Origin: GCA-002722245 sp964230605 | GTDB taxonomy: Bacteria > Bacteroidota > Bacteroidia > Flavobacteriales_C > GCA-002722245 | DNA length: 26,584 nucleotides | Direction: 5' to 3' | NCBI GenBank assembly: GCA_964230605.1 | Contig: CAXRIN010000070.1 | Coordinates: forward strand, 1-26,584 | Shown: positions 7,500-16,061 of the stretch, piece by piece | How the letters are laid out: the number at the start of each line of letters is the position of its first letter | How positions within the stretch are numbered: position 1 is the stretch's first letter | Position numbers and translations under genes: made by a program | Notes under the pieces: model-generated | What the model saw: only the letters and a program-made list of their open reading frames with translations | Databases searched by the model: none | What the model was told of the DNA's origin: nothing

Positions 7500-7736
7500 A
7501 TGTCTGATATCGAATCAAGAGTAAAAGCAATTATCGTTGATAAGTTAGGAGTTGATGAAAGCGAGGTTGCTCCAGAGGCAAGCTTCACTAACGACTTAGG
7601 AGCTGACTCATTAGACACAGTTGAGTTAATTATGGAATTCGAAAAGGAATTCAATATCGCTATTCCAGACGATCAAGCTGAAAAGATCGGAACTGTTCAA
7701 GAAGCGATTAGCTACATCGAAGAAAACGCAAAGTAA
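7500..7736 (+). CDS. acpP: Acyl carrier protein
   Basis: A 78-aa acidic carrier protein that holds growing acyl chains on phosphopantetheine during type II fatty-acid synthesis. The attachment serine is S37 in GADSLDTVEL. The frame is open from an ATG at 7452, but that would add a basic 16-residue leader atypical of ACP and would place the start between the two promoter elements; the ATG at 7500, preceded by seven A residues, is the real start. It is first in the operon with fabF 24 bases behind, the usual acpP-fabF-rnc order. Confidence 0.97.
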   Translation: MSDIESRVKAIIVDKLGVDESEVAPEASFTNDLGADSLDTVELIMEFEKEFNIAIPDDQAEKIGTVQEAISYIEENAK

Positions 7737-7760
7737 TAGTAACCATTTTTTAACCTGGTT

Positions 7761-9023
7761 ATGGAGTTAAAAAGAGTTGTTGTAACAGGGCTTGGTGCGC
7801 TTACTCCTATAGGAAATACGTATCCTGAATATTGGGAGGCGTTAAAAAAAGGAGTTAGTGGTGCTGCAAGAATTACATACTTTGATCCTGAACATCATAA
7901 AACCCAGTTTGCTTGTGAGTTAAAAAACTTTGATGTGAATGAATTTATTCACAGAAAAGATGCAAGGAGAATGGATAAGTTTAGTCAGTACGCTATGATT
8001 GTTACTGATGAAGCGATTGTTGATGCTGGATTAATTGAAGGTAATTTTAATCCTGATAGAGTTGGTGTTATTTGGGGGTCAGGTATTGGTGGTTTAGAAA
8101 CTTTCCAAGACGAAGCCCAAGCATTATTAAAAGCTAGGGAGAATAACGAAGGTCCTAAGTTTAATCCATTCTTTATACCTAAAATGATTGCAGATATTGC
8201 TCCGGGTAATATTTCAATTAAACATGGGTTTAGAGGTCCAAACTATGCTACAGTTTCAGCATGTGCTTCTTCAAGTCACGCTATGATTGATGCATTTACC
8301 TATATTCGATTAGGTAAGGCAGATGTTATTGTGACTGGAGGTTCAGAGGCTGCTGTTAACGAAACTGGTATTGGAGGATTTAATGCTTTACATGCTCTTT
8401 CAACAAACAACGAAAATCCTTCTGCTGCTTCTCGTCCATTTGATGCAACTCGTGATGGTTTTGTGTTAGGAGAGGGTGCTGGAGCTCTTATTCTTGAAGA
8501 GTATGAGCACGCTAAAGCACGTGGAGCAAAAATTTATGCAGAAGTTGTTGGTGGTGGAATGTCTGCGGATGCACACCATATGACAGCTCCACATCCAGAA
8601 GGTTTGGGTGCTAAAAACGTAATGAAATATGCCTTAGAAGATGCAGGCTTAGATATCGATGTTGTTGATTACATCAATGTACATGGTACTTCAACTCCGT
8701 TAGGAGATGTTGCTGAGCTTACTGCTATTCAAGGTGTTTTTGGTGAAAAGGCCTATGATTTGAACATTAGTTCAACTAAGTCTATGACTGGTCACTTGTT
8801 AGGTGCTGCTGGTGCAATTGAAGCTATAGCTACAGTTAAGGCAGTGCAAGAGGATTTTGTTCCTCCAACAATCAACCATACCACTCAAGACGAAAATATT
8901 GATAGTAAGTTAAATCTTACATTAAACAAAGGTCAAGAAAGAACCGTTGATGTTGCCATGACAAATACTTTTGGATTTGGTGGGCATAACGCTTCTGTTG
9001 TTTTCAAAAAATACAAAGGATAG
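7761..9023 (+). CDS. fabF: Beta-ketoacyl-ACP synthase II
   Basis: A 420-aa condensing enzyme that extends acyl-ACP by two carbons using malonyl-ACP. The Cys-His-His triad of KAS I/II enzymes is complete: C168 (VSACASSSHA), H308 (VHGTSTPLGD) and H345 (KSMTGHLLGAAG), with K340. The glycine-rich end TNTFGFGGHNAS is typical. Length and residue spacing match E. coli FabF with an offset of five. It works directly on the ACP encoded just upstream. Confidence 0.97.
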   Translation: MELKRVVVTGLGALTPIGNTYPEYWEALKKGVSGAARITYFDPEHHKTQFACELKNFDVNEFIHRKDARRMDKFSQYAMIVTDEAIVDAGLIEGNFNPDRVGVIWGSGIGGLETFQDEAQALLKARENNEGPKFNPFFIPKMIADIAPGNISIKHGFRGPNYATVSACASSSHAMIDAFTYIRLGKADVIVTGGSEAAVNETGIGGFNALHALSTNNENPSAASRPFDATRDGFVLGEGAGALILEEYEHAKARGAKIYAEVVGGGMSADAHHMTAPHPEGLGAKNVMKYALEDAGLDIDVVDYINVHGTSTPLGDVAELTAIQGVFGEKAYDLNISSTKSMTGHLLGAAGAIEAIATVKAVQEDFVPPTINHTTQDENIDSKLNLTLNKGQERTVDVAMTNTFGFGGHNASVVFKKYKG

Positions 9024-9025
9024 TT

Positions 9026-9754
9026 TTGAATTTCAATTCTATATTTAAGTCTGTATTTTCTAGAAAAAACAAATTTGCACAAAACATTAAAAACATCGTT
9101 GGGTTTTATCCTAACGATGTTTTTTTATTTGAAAGAGCTTTAGTGCACAAATCTGCAGTGTACGATCATTCATCAAGTTATACTCAAAGTAATGAGCGAC
9201 TTGAGTTTTTAGGAGATGCTATTCTAGGAGCTGTTGTTGCTAATTATTTATTTGAGGTTTATCCAACTAAAGATGAAGGTTTTCTTACCAAAATGAGATC
9301 AAAGATTGTAAGTCGGCATTCATTAAATAGCCTTGCTAAGAAAATTGGTTTGGATGAAATCGTAATAGCACGGCTTGATAAGAAAAGTAAAACTGATTCC
9401 ATTTACGGAAATGCTTTTGAAGCTTTGATAGGAGCGATTTATCTTGATAGAGGTACAAAAGCATGCGAAAAATTTATTCTTGAAAGAATCATTCAACCAT
9501 ATATTTCACTTGACCAACTTGAGAATGAGGAGACTAATTTTAAGTCTAGAATTATAGAGTGGGCTCAAAAGGAAAAACGAGAGCTAGTTTTCGAAATTGT
9601 AAGTGAGGAGGGAGAAGGGCGAAATAAAATTTTTGAAGCTTGTGTGATTCTCGATGGAGAGGAAATTTCAAGAGGAAAAGAAAAATCAAAAAAGAAAGCC
9701 GAACAAAAAGCTGCTGAGTATTTTTGTCTGAAGAAAAATATTCTAAATGAGTAA
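9026..9754 (+). CDS. rnc: Ribonuclease III
   Basis: A 242-aa double-strand-specific endoribonuclease that processes rRNA precursors and structured mRNAs. The start is a TTG two bases after the fabF stop; I see no ATG before residue 90. The signature NERLEFLGDAILG (residues 56-68) carries E60 and D64. The second acidic cluster reads YGNAFEALIGAIYLD (127-141): E132 is kept but the position of E. coli D114 is Asn129. A double-stranded RNA-binding domain spans about 170-236, ending in the KSKKKAEQKAA helix. The last eight bases overlap the next gene. The acpP-fabF-rnc linkage is widely conserved. Confidence 0.95.
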   Translation: MNFNSIFKSVFSRKNKFAQNIKNIVGFYPNDVFLFERALVHKSAVYDHSSSYTQSNERLEFLGDAILGAVVANYLFEVYPTKDEGFLTKMRSKIVSRHSLNSLAKKIGLDEIVIARLDKKSKTDSIYGNAFEALIGAIYLDRGTKACEKFILERIIQPYISLDQLENEETNFKSRIIEWAQKEKRELVFEIVSEEGEGRNKIFEACVILDGEEISRGKEKSKKKAEQKAAEYFCLKKNILNE

Positions 9755-10163
9755 GCTTGTTCTTGAACTAGAGTACGATTTTGATTTCGCGTTATTTGGT
9801 GTGTCTAGCCATGTAGCCAATTATCGTTTAGCTTGGGGGATGAATCAATTATTTGAAATTGATTTAGAAAGAGTTGATGATGTAGATTTATCTTTCGGGC
9901 CCAATAAACAGGGAAATTTTAGTTTGTATCGTTATGATGACGAGGAAAGTTATACTACTTATCATTTGATTTCAAACCGATGCAGCGCTGGGTATTTGAT
10001 ACCTGAATTGAAACAAATTGATTATTTCGTTCAATATTGGGGACCTATGTCGGATGATGAACTGAATGATTTTAAGAATGAATTTCGAAAAATACCTTCT
10101 GTTTTAACTACTGTTCAAATTGATCCAATGGAGCTAAAAAGCAGGAATAACTTACTGTTTTAA
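9747..10163 (+). CDS. IPExxxVDY family protein
   Basis: A 138-aa protein with no signal peptide. It contains IPELKQIDY (residues 86-94), the hallmark of the Bacteroidota IPExxxVDY family, with the Val replaced by Ile. The function is not known. Its start lies inside the end of rnc (eight-base overlap), so it is translated from the same message. From memory this neighbour is common next to rnc in Bacteroidota, which hints at a role linked to RNA processing or fatty-acid synthesis. Several acidic stretches (DDVD, DDEESY, MSDDELND) are visible. Confidence 0.8.
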   Translation: MSKLVLELEYDFDFALFGVSSHVANYRLAWGMNQLFEIDLERVDDVDLSFGPNKQGNFSLYRYDDEESYTTYHLISNRCSAGYLIPELKQIDYFVQYWGPMSDDELNDFKNEFRKIPSVLTTVQIDPMELKSRNNLLF

Positions 10164-10249
10164 AGACTCTTATTCTTAACACTTTTTTTACTTCAATTTC
10201 ACATTGAAATCCCTTTAAACATTGACGTTATTATATGGATTGAATTGTG

Positions 10250-10257
10250 TATATTTG
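10250..10257 (+). promoter_or_regulatory. Promoter -7 element for pyruvate kinase
   Basis: TATATTTG is an exact TAnnTTTG match, 38 bases before the pyk ATG. A TTG at 10222-10224 is 25 bases upstream, longer than the usual 17-23. Confidence 0.55.
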
Positions 10258-10295
10258 CTGCTTGTTTTTAAGATAGACTAGTAAACCAAAACTAT

Positions 10296-11717
10296 ATGGA
10301 CTTAAAGAGAACCAAAATTGTAGCGACATTAGGGCCTGCATCTTCTTCAGTTGAAGTGATTAAAGAGATGTACGAAAAAGGACTTAACGTTTGTCGTTTA
10401 AACTTCTCTCACGGAGACCACAGTATTCACGAAGCAAATATTAAGCGCGTTAAACAAGTAAATGATGAGCTTAATGCTAACATTGCAATTTTAGCCGATT
10501 TACAAGGGCCTAAGTTACGTGTTGGAGTGATGGAGAATGAAGGGTGTGAAATAAAGAACGGAGACAAGATAATTTTCACTAATAAAGAGTGTGTAGGTAC
10601 TTCAGAAAAAGTATACATGACTTATCAAAATTTTGCTCAGGATGTTAATCCGGGAGAATTGATTTTGATAGATGATGGGAAGTTAGCTGTTAGAGTTGAA
10701 AGCTCAAATGGTGTGGATGAAGTTGTTGCAGTTGTAGAACATGGTGGGATTTTAAAGAGTAAGAAAGGGGTAAACCTTCCTAACACAAAAATATCATTAC
10801 CATCTTTAACTGAAAAAGACAGAAAAGATTTAGATTACATTTTAACTCAAGATATTGAATGGGTAGCACTTTCATTTGTTAGATGTGCTGAGGATATTAT
10901 TGAGTTAAGAAAATTGATTAAAGCAGCTGGCAGAAATTTAAAAATCATTGCTAAGATCGAAAAACCTGAGGCGATTGATGATATTGACAGAATTGTTAAT
11001 GAGACTGACGCTATTATGGTTGCTCGTGGTGACTTAGGTATTGAGGTTCCTTACCAAGATGTTCCTTTGTTGCAAAAAATGATGGTTAAGAAATGTTTGA
11101 AAGCTTCAAAGCCAATTATCGTTGCAACTCAAATGATGGAGAGTATGATTGATGGTATTACTCCATCAAGAGCTGAAGTTAATGATGTTGCAAATGCTGT
11201 AATGGATGGGGCTGATGCTGTAATGTTATCTGGTGAAACTTCTGTTGGTAAACACCCAGGATTAGTAATTCAAACAATGTCAAACATTGTTAAAAAGGTT
11301 GAGGAATACGATGATATTTACAACCATGATTACATGCCAATTTATAGAGAAGAAAGATTTATTTCTGATAACATCTGTACAAGCGCTGTTACTTTAGCAG
11401 ATAGTGTTAATGCGAAGGCAATTATTACGATGACTGTTTCTGGTTATACTGCAACTAAGATTTCTTCGCAAAGACCAAGAGCATATACTTATGTTTACAC
11501 AAGTAACAAAGCTATTTTGAATATGCTAAATTTGGTGTGGGGGGTTCAAGCATTTTACTATGATAATTCCTTCTCAACGGATCAGAATATTGAGGATATT
11601 AAGAATTCATTATTAGAAAAAGGTGTTATTAAAGAAGGAGATTACTTCATTAATATTGCTTCAATGCCAATTCAAGCTAAAGGAAAAACAAATACTTTGA
11701 AATTAAGCCAAGCTTAA
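10296..11717 (+). CDS. pyk: Pyruvate kinase
   Basis: The last step of glycolysis: phosphoenolpyruvate plus ADP to pyruvate plus ATP. The 473-aa protein has the (beta/alpha)8 barrel with an inserted B domain (about residues 70-170). Catalytic and binding residues are visible: R34, N36 and S38 (CRLNFSHGD), D68, K220 and E222 (AKIEKPEAI), D246 (ARGDLG) and T278 (VATQMMESM). The C-terminal regulatory domain is present but lies within normal short length, with no extra PEP-utiliser domain. It is a single-gene unit with its own -7 element and a strong terminator. Confidence 0.97.
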   Translation: MDLKRTKIVATLGPASSSVEVIKEMYEKGLNVCRLNFSHGDHSIHEANIKRVKQVNDELNANIAILADLQGPKLRVGVMENEGCEIKNGDKIIFTNKECVGTSEKVYMTYQNFAQDVNPGELILIDDGKLAVRVESSNGVDEVVAVVEHGGILKSKKGVNLPNTKISLPSLTEKDRKDLDYILTQDIEWVALSFVRCAEDIIELRKLIKAAGRNLKIIAKIEKPEAIDDIDRIVNETDAIMVARGDLGIEVPYQDVPLLQKMMVKKCLKASKPIIVATQMMESMIDGITPSRAEVNDVANAVMDGADAVMLSGETSVGKHPGLVIQTMSNIVKKVEEYDDIYNHDYMPIYREERFISDNICTSAVTLADSVNAKAIITMTVSGYTATKISSQRPRAYTYVYTSNKAILNMLNLVWGVQAFYYDNSFSTDQNIEDIKNSLLEKGVIKEGDYFINIASMPIQAKGKTNTLKLSQA

Positions 11718-11736
11718 TTTTATCTTATAATATTTG

Positions 11737-11770
11737 AAAGGGAATCAACTAATGTTGATTCCCTTTTTTT
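11737..11770 (+). terminator. Rho-independent terminator of pyruvate kinase
   Basis: A perfect 13-bp stem, AAAGGGAATCAAC (11737-11749) with GTTGATTCCCTTT (11754-11766), closes a TAAT loop and runs into T residues through 11770. The A-run on the 5' side would also allow termination on the minus strand. Confidence 0.93.
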
Positions 11771-11803
11771 ATTTTTGATTTACCCATTTTAAAATCAATT
11801 ATT

Positions 11804-12853
11804 ATGTCAATAAATGTTGAATTACTAAAGAGTGTATGTGAGGTTGCTGGAGCACCAGGTTTTGAAAATCGAGTGCGAGATTTAGTGATGGAAGAAATAA
11901 AGGATTTAGTAGATGAAATAACTGTTGACAATATGGGTAATGTTGTAGCTGTTAAAAAAGGGAAATCTTCTAAGAAAGTAATGGCTACAGCTCATATGGA
12001 TGAAATTGGTTTTGTAGTTACTCATATCACTGATGATGGTTTTCTTAAGTTTCACACATTAGGAGGTTTTGATCCTAAAACATTAACAGCGCAAAGAGTT
12101 ATTGTTCATGGAAGAGAAGATGTTATTGGAGTGATGGGAGCTAAACCCATTCATGTTATGACACCTGAAGAAAGAAATAAGGCGCCAAAGATTTCAGATT
12201 ATTTCATTGATTTGGGGATGAAGAAAGAGGAAGTTGAAAAGATTGTCTCAGTAGGTGATCCTGTTACTCGCGAAAGAGGGTTGATTGAAATCGGAGAGTG
12301 TGTGAATTGCAAATCTTTGGATAATAGAGTTGCGGTTTTCATTTTAATTGAAGCATTAAAAGAACTAAAGGGTAAAGAAATTCCATTCGATTTTTATGCT
12401 GTATTTACTGTTCAAGAAGAAGTGGGGATTAGGGGTGCGCAGGTAGCCACTTTGGCTATAAATCCTGATTTTGGTATTTGTATCGATACAACTATTGCAT
12501 TTGACACTCCTGGTGCTTCAGATCATGAGAAAATCACTTCCCTTGGAATGGGGACGGGGATAAAAATCATGGATTCAAAAACTATTTGTGATCAACGAAT
12601 GGTTAAGTTCATGAAGCAAACTGCTGATGCTAATAAAATTAAATGGCAACCCGAGATTTTAACAGGTGGAGGTACTGATACAATGGCTCTTCAACAGTTT
12701 ACAGCTGGAGGTAGTATTGCAGGAGCAATTTCAATACCTACACGCCATATTCATCAAGTAATCGAAACATGCCATAAAGAAGATGTCAGAAATTCTATTG
12801 ACCTATTAGTAAGTTGTGTTCAAAAGTTAGATGGTTTTGATTGGAGTCACTAG
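11804..12853 (+). CDS. M42 family metallopeptidase (glutamyl aminopeptidase-like)
   Basis: A 349-aa cytoplasmic di-zinc aminopeptidase of the family that forms tetrahedral dodecamers and trims peptides from the N-terminus. Metal and catalytic residues are visible: H64 and D66 (AHMDEIGF), D173 (KSLDNRVA), E205 and E206 (VQEEVGIRGAQ), D228 (CIDTT) and H317 (IPTRHIHQ). The PA-like insert between residues 75 and 160 is normal for M42. M42 proteins are sometimes labelled endoglucanase, but the motif set is that of a peptidase. It follows the pyk terminator, so it has its own unrecognised promoter, and it ends two bases before the stop of a convergent gene. Confidence 0.93.
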   Translation: MSINVELLKSVCEVAGAPGFENRVRDLVMEEIKDLVDEITVDNMGNVVAVKKGKSSKKVMATAHMDEIGFVVTHITDDGFLKFHTLGGFDPKTLTAQRVIVHGREDVIGVMGAKPIHVMTPEERNKAPKISDYFIDLGMKKEEVEKIVSVGDPVTRERGLIEIGECVNCKSLDNRVAVFILIEALKELKGKEIPFDFYAVFTVQEEVGIRGAQVATLAINPDFGICIDTTIAFDTPGASDHEKITSLGMGTGIKIMDSKTICDQRMVKFMKQTADANKIKWQPEILTGGGTDTMALQQFTAGGSIAGAISIPTRHIHQVIETCHKEDVRNSIDLLVSCVQKLDGFDWSH

Positions 12854-12855
12854 AA

Positions 12856-14106
12856 TTAGTATCCTCTTTCGTCAATCCAAGCATTCACCATTCGGTTATA
12901 ATTGATTTTGAAATTGATATTTCGTTTGAGGACAAAAATCTTGTCTGATATATTAGTTTCAATTTTTTTAAAATCGAATTGTTCGCTCAATAAATTATTT
13001 TCTTCTCCATAAATCCAAACTTCAGAATTATCGTATCGATAAACAATTCGAGGAGCTCCGTAAATAATGTATATCATACCACGGTCTGTGGTCCATCCTG
13101 GTTGGTGACAGGTGAATAATTTGTTCGCAATAGCTACTTCTCGATAGTAGTCTTTTATTAAATTTCGAGCTCTTTGTCTATTGCCAGCAAGTTTTAGCCA
13201 TTCTTGTTCAAATGATTTCTTAGGTGTTTCTGATCTAATTAATTCTGCGTATTCAGATTTACCCAATAAATACCCCATTGCTCCAATTGCTTGATTTAAT
13301 GAATTCAATTTTGGATGGCTTTCATTTACGGAAAAAACAGAAAATCCAGTGTTAGAAATGGTATCTGTAATAAAGTGATAATATCCATTTTTTAAGGGAG
13401 GAAAAGAAAGAGTTGAACTAATGTTAATGTCGAATGTAGAATCAGGGATTTGGGCAAATTGATATGAATAATTGACTTCATATGGTTTAAGTGCGCTTAT
13501 CAAATTGGAGCTAAATATTTTAACTTTTAATTTCTTAATTGATGGATTTGAGCAAATTAATTTAAATGAATCTTCCTGAAATGTAGTTGGGTTAATCTTT
13601 ATAGGGTTTAGAGATTGAATTTCGAAATAAGATCTATCGTTCGTATTTTTTTTTCTTAATGTCTTAATGGTTGAAGCTGTAAAGTTTCTGTTTTCATCAG
13701 TGATAAATATTTTAACAATGTAGTTTTTACCCAAAGGCGCGAACATTTTGATTTTATGCAATTTTTGGTTTTGCACATTTTCTTGCTTCAAGGAATAATG
13801 AATTCTTGCTGTATCTACAGGGAGCTTTTCATTATAGCCTTCAAAAACTTTGTATCCAATTGTGTATCTAGCGATATAATTATTTGTTTTAGTTTTTGCA
13901 AAAAGTAAATCGCTGGGTTTTATCACAACAGATAGTTCTGTGATAGAATCATTTAAGCTGAAGAAAGAAGAGTTTAGTTCATATTGAAGGCCATTAACTT
14001 GATAACCTTCTGCTAGGTCAAATTCATTAAGTCTTAAAGGACCTCTACAATTAAAGATGAAAAGTCCTAGGGTTAAAATAAGACTAATCTTCCAAGTATT
14101 TTTCAT
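12856..14106 (-). CDS. GWxTD-domain lipoprotein
   Basis: A 416-aa protein from the ATG at 14106. The frame is open to 14130, but the signal peptide starts at MKNTWKIS. The hydrophobic run ends in FNC, a probable though non-ideal lipobox because of Asn before the Cys. The N-terminal three quarters look like beta-sandwich domains and are not recognised. Near residue 337 is GWTTDRGMIYIIYGAP, the motif that names the GWxTD domain of Bacteroidota, followed by EVWIYGEEN. The function of the family is unknown. It is the last gene of the ung-omp85-LDT-rmuC unit, and its start lies inside the end of rmuC (23-base overlap). Confidence 0.82.
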   Translation of the reverse strand: MKNTWKISLILTLGLFIFNCRGPLRLNEFDLAEGYQVNGLQYELNSSFFSLNDSITELSVVIKPSDLLFAKTKTNNYIARYTIGYKVFEGYNEKLPVDTARIHYSLKQENVQNQKLHKIKMFAPLGKNYIVKIFITDENRNFTASTIKTLRKKNTNDRSYFEIQSLNPIKINPTTFQEDSFKLICSNPSIKKLKVKIFSSNLISALKPYEVNYSYQFAQIPDSTFDINISSTLSFPPLKNGYYHFITDTISNTGFSVFSVNESHPKLNSLNQAIGAMGYLLGKSEYAELIRSETPKKSFEQEWLKLAGNRQRARNLIKDYYREVAIANKLFTCHQPGWTTDRGMIYIIYGAPRIVYRYDNSEVWIYGEENNLLSEQFDFKKIETNISDKIFVLKRNINFKINYNRMVNAWIDERGY

Positions 14107-15385
14107 CAATTTGTTTTGTTGCTTTTGCACCTAATGCTTTTATTTTTTCAATTCTACCTATAATGTCACCTTGCCCACCGCTTAATTTCTTTTTAACTTC
14201 AGAAAAATCACTAGCTGTTTTATCTAAGCTTTTTTCTATTTTCTCTAAATCACTAATGAAACCTACGAACTTATCGTAAAGCTTACCGCTCTCTTCTGCA
14301 ATTTTTAATACGTTTTTGTTTTGCTTTTCTTGTTTCCATAATGAAGCAACAGTTTTTAAGGTGGCAAGCAAAGTACTTGGACTAACAATTACAATATTCT
14401 TGTTCCATGCGAAGTTAAACAGGTCTATATCTTCTTTAACAGCCACACCAAAGGAAGCTTCAATTGGAACAAACAATAAAATGAAATCAGGCGTACTAAT
14501 ACCGTTTGCTGTTTGGTATTTCTTTTCACTTAATTGCTTAATGTGGTTTTTTACAGAAAGTAAATGAGCTTTTAAATGAAGGTCTCTCTCCGCATCATCT
14601 GTTGAGTTTACATACTTTTCATAGGCAACTAAAGAAACTTTTGAGTCTATAATTATATGCTTTCTATCTGGCAGGTAAACTATAGCGTCAGGCTGAATTT
14701 TATCTTCGTCAACATTAGTTAGGCTTACTTGCAAATCATATTCTGAGCCTTTGATTAAACCAGAGTTTTCTAAAACTCTCTCTAAGATCAATTCTCCCCA
14801 GTTTCCTTGGAATTTATTGTCACCTTTTAGAGCGTTGGTCAAGTTAGTTGCCTCTTCTGAAATTTGAAGATTTAGACTTTTAAGTTGGTCAATTTGTTCC
14901 TTAAAACTACTTGCTCGTGCAATACTATCTTTCATTTGTTCCTGAACCGCTTTCTCAAATGACTCTAATTGATTTTTAAATGGCTTAAGAATGCTTTGAT
15001 TATGTTCGGAAAAATCCTTTGATTGCTCTTTTACAATTTCGTTTGCGATGTTTTTGAATTCAACTTTTAGTTGCTGCTGCATTTTTGATGCCTCTTCTTT
15101 GAATTCTGTAAATTGTGATTTTAAATTGTCAATCTCAGTTTGTTTTTGAGCCGCAGAAATTTCGGCATCTTTGATTTTCTTATACCCTTCAGAGATTTGA
15201 TTTTCTTTAGCGGTAATCTCTGTCTTTAATTCTATTAATTGAGAATTTAATTGCTGATTTATAACTTCTTGTTCAGTTATTTTTTGAAGATGAATATTTT
15301 CGTTTTTACTGAATTTTGACTTTCCGATTAGATATCCAATCAATACTCCAATAGCAAGTCCAATAATTAAAAGTGCAATCTCCAT
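14084..15385 (-). CDS. rmuC: DNA recombination protein RmuC
   Basis: A 433-aa protein of the RmuC family, linked by E. coli genetics to limiting DNA inversions and rearrangements; its fold relates to nucleases. Order of parts: an N-terminal membrane anchor (about residues 4-22, LLIIGLAIGVLIGYLIG), a long coiled coil (about 28-190, Gln/Glu/Lys-rich), then the RmuC domain, with GNWGELILERVLENSG, IQPDAIVYLPD and IIIDSKVSLVAYEKYV, the latter holding the DSK core. The segment ending SLDKTASDF is a further helix. The last 23 bases also encode the start of the GWxTD gene. Confidence 0.93.
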   Translation of the reverse strand: MEIALLIIGLAIGVLIGYLIGKSKFSKNENIHLQKITEQEVINQQLNSQLIELKTEITAKENQISEGYKKIKDAEISAAQKQTEIDNLKSQFTEFKEEASKMQQQLKVEFKNIANEIVKEQSKDFSEHNQSILKPFKNQLESFEKAVQEQMKDSIARASSFKEQIDQLKSLNLQISEEATNLTNALKGDNKFQGNWGELILERVLENSGLIKGSEYDLQVSLTNVDEDKIQPDAIVYLPDRKHIIIDSKVSLVAYEKYVNSTDDAERDLHLKAHLLSVKNHIKQLSEKKYQTANGISTPDFILLFVPIEASFGVAVKEDIDLFNFAWNKNIVIVSPSTLLATLKTVASLWKQEKQNKNVLKIAEESGKLYDKFVGFISDLEKIEKSLDKTASDFSEVKKKLSGGQGDIIGRIEKIKALGAKATKQIDEKYLED

Positions 15386-15405
15386 CTTTTAAAGATAACA
15401 AGAAA

Positions 15406-16026
15406 TTAAACGTTCAAAATAAGCACATGAAGTCCTTTTTCAACTAATTTAAAAAGCTCTATTACTTCATGATTAGTCATTCTTATACAGCCGTGAGATG
15501 AAGGTTTTCCAATGAGGCCTTCTTCGGGAGTTCCATGTATATAAATTCTCCTAGTATATGAATCTACATTCCCTCCAAGATTTTTACCTGGCTCTAAACC
15601 TTTTAACCATAATAATCTAGTGGTTACAAAATCTCCTTCAATGGGAACTGGATAATGTTCAAGATCTGCTTCTTCACCAGTGTAAACTCCAGCTTTAATG
15701 ATGCCTCTGATGGGAACACCTTTTCCTATTTTATTTTCTACTTGGTGAAGCCCTAAAGGTGTTTTTTTACTGTTTGCCTTTCCTCCATTTCCAAATTTGC
15801 TGGTACTTATTGGATAGGATGTAACCATGTGGCCATGCCTAATAAGATATATTCTTTGTTGTTTAATAGAGACAAACAAAAGTTCTTTTACATTATGTTC
15901 GGGGTAAAAATCATTGCAATATTCTTGAACGAAAAAGAGAATGTCTTTCTCTGTTGGATTTTGTTTAGGCGTTAATCCAAAAATAATTGGTAATATGAAA
16001 ACAAGAAGTAATTTTCTAAAGCACAC
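15406..16026 (-). CDS. L,D-transpeptidase (YkuD domain), secreted
   Basis: A 206-aa enzyme of the class that forms 3-3 peptidoglycan crosslinks or attaches proteins to the wall. The YkuD signature is complete: H164 (IYIHGTPEEG) and SSHGCIRM with H178, C180 and R182. The N-terminus, CFRKLLLVFILPIIFG, is a signal or anchor sequence. The start is GTG at 16026; the frame stays open upstream with no ATG, so the start is not certain. The strand VKELLFVSIKQQRIYLIRHG is the usual opening of the domain. It is between the Omp85 gene (35 bases) and rmuC (20 bases) in the same unit. Confidence 0.9.
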   Translation of the reverse strand: MCFRKLLLVFILPIIFGLTPKQNPTEKDILFFVQEYCNDFYPEHNVKELLFVSIKQQRIYLIRHGHMVTSYPISTSKFGNGGKANSKKTPLGLHQVENKIGKGVPIRGIIKAGVYTGEEADLEHYPVPIEGDFVTTRLLWLKGLEPGKNLGGNVDSYTRRIYIHGTPEEGLIGKPSSHGCIRMTNHEVIELFKLVEKGLHVLILNV

Positions 16027-16061
16027 TATTCTTTTACTTGAATTTAAATTTTCGGTTGCAA

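Noticed and set aside
7418..7654. Minus-strand reading frame over acpP
   Set aside because: It is a shadow of acpP with Ser-rich, low-complexity translation and no family resemblance.
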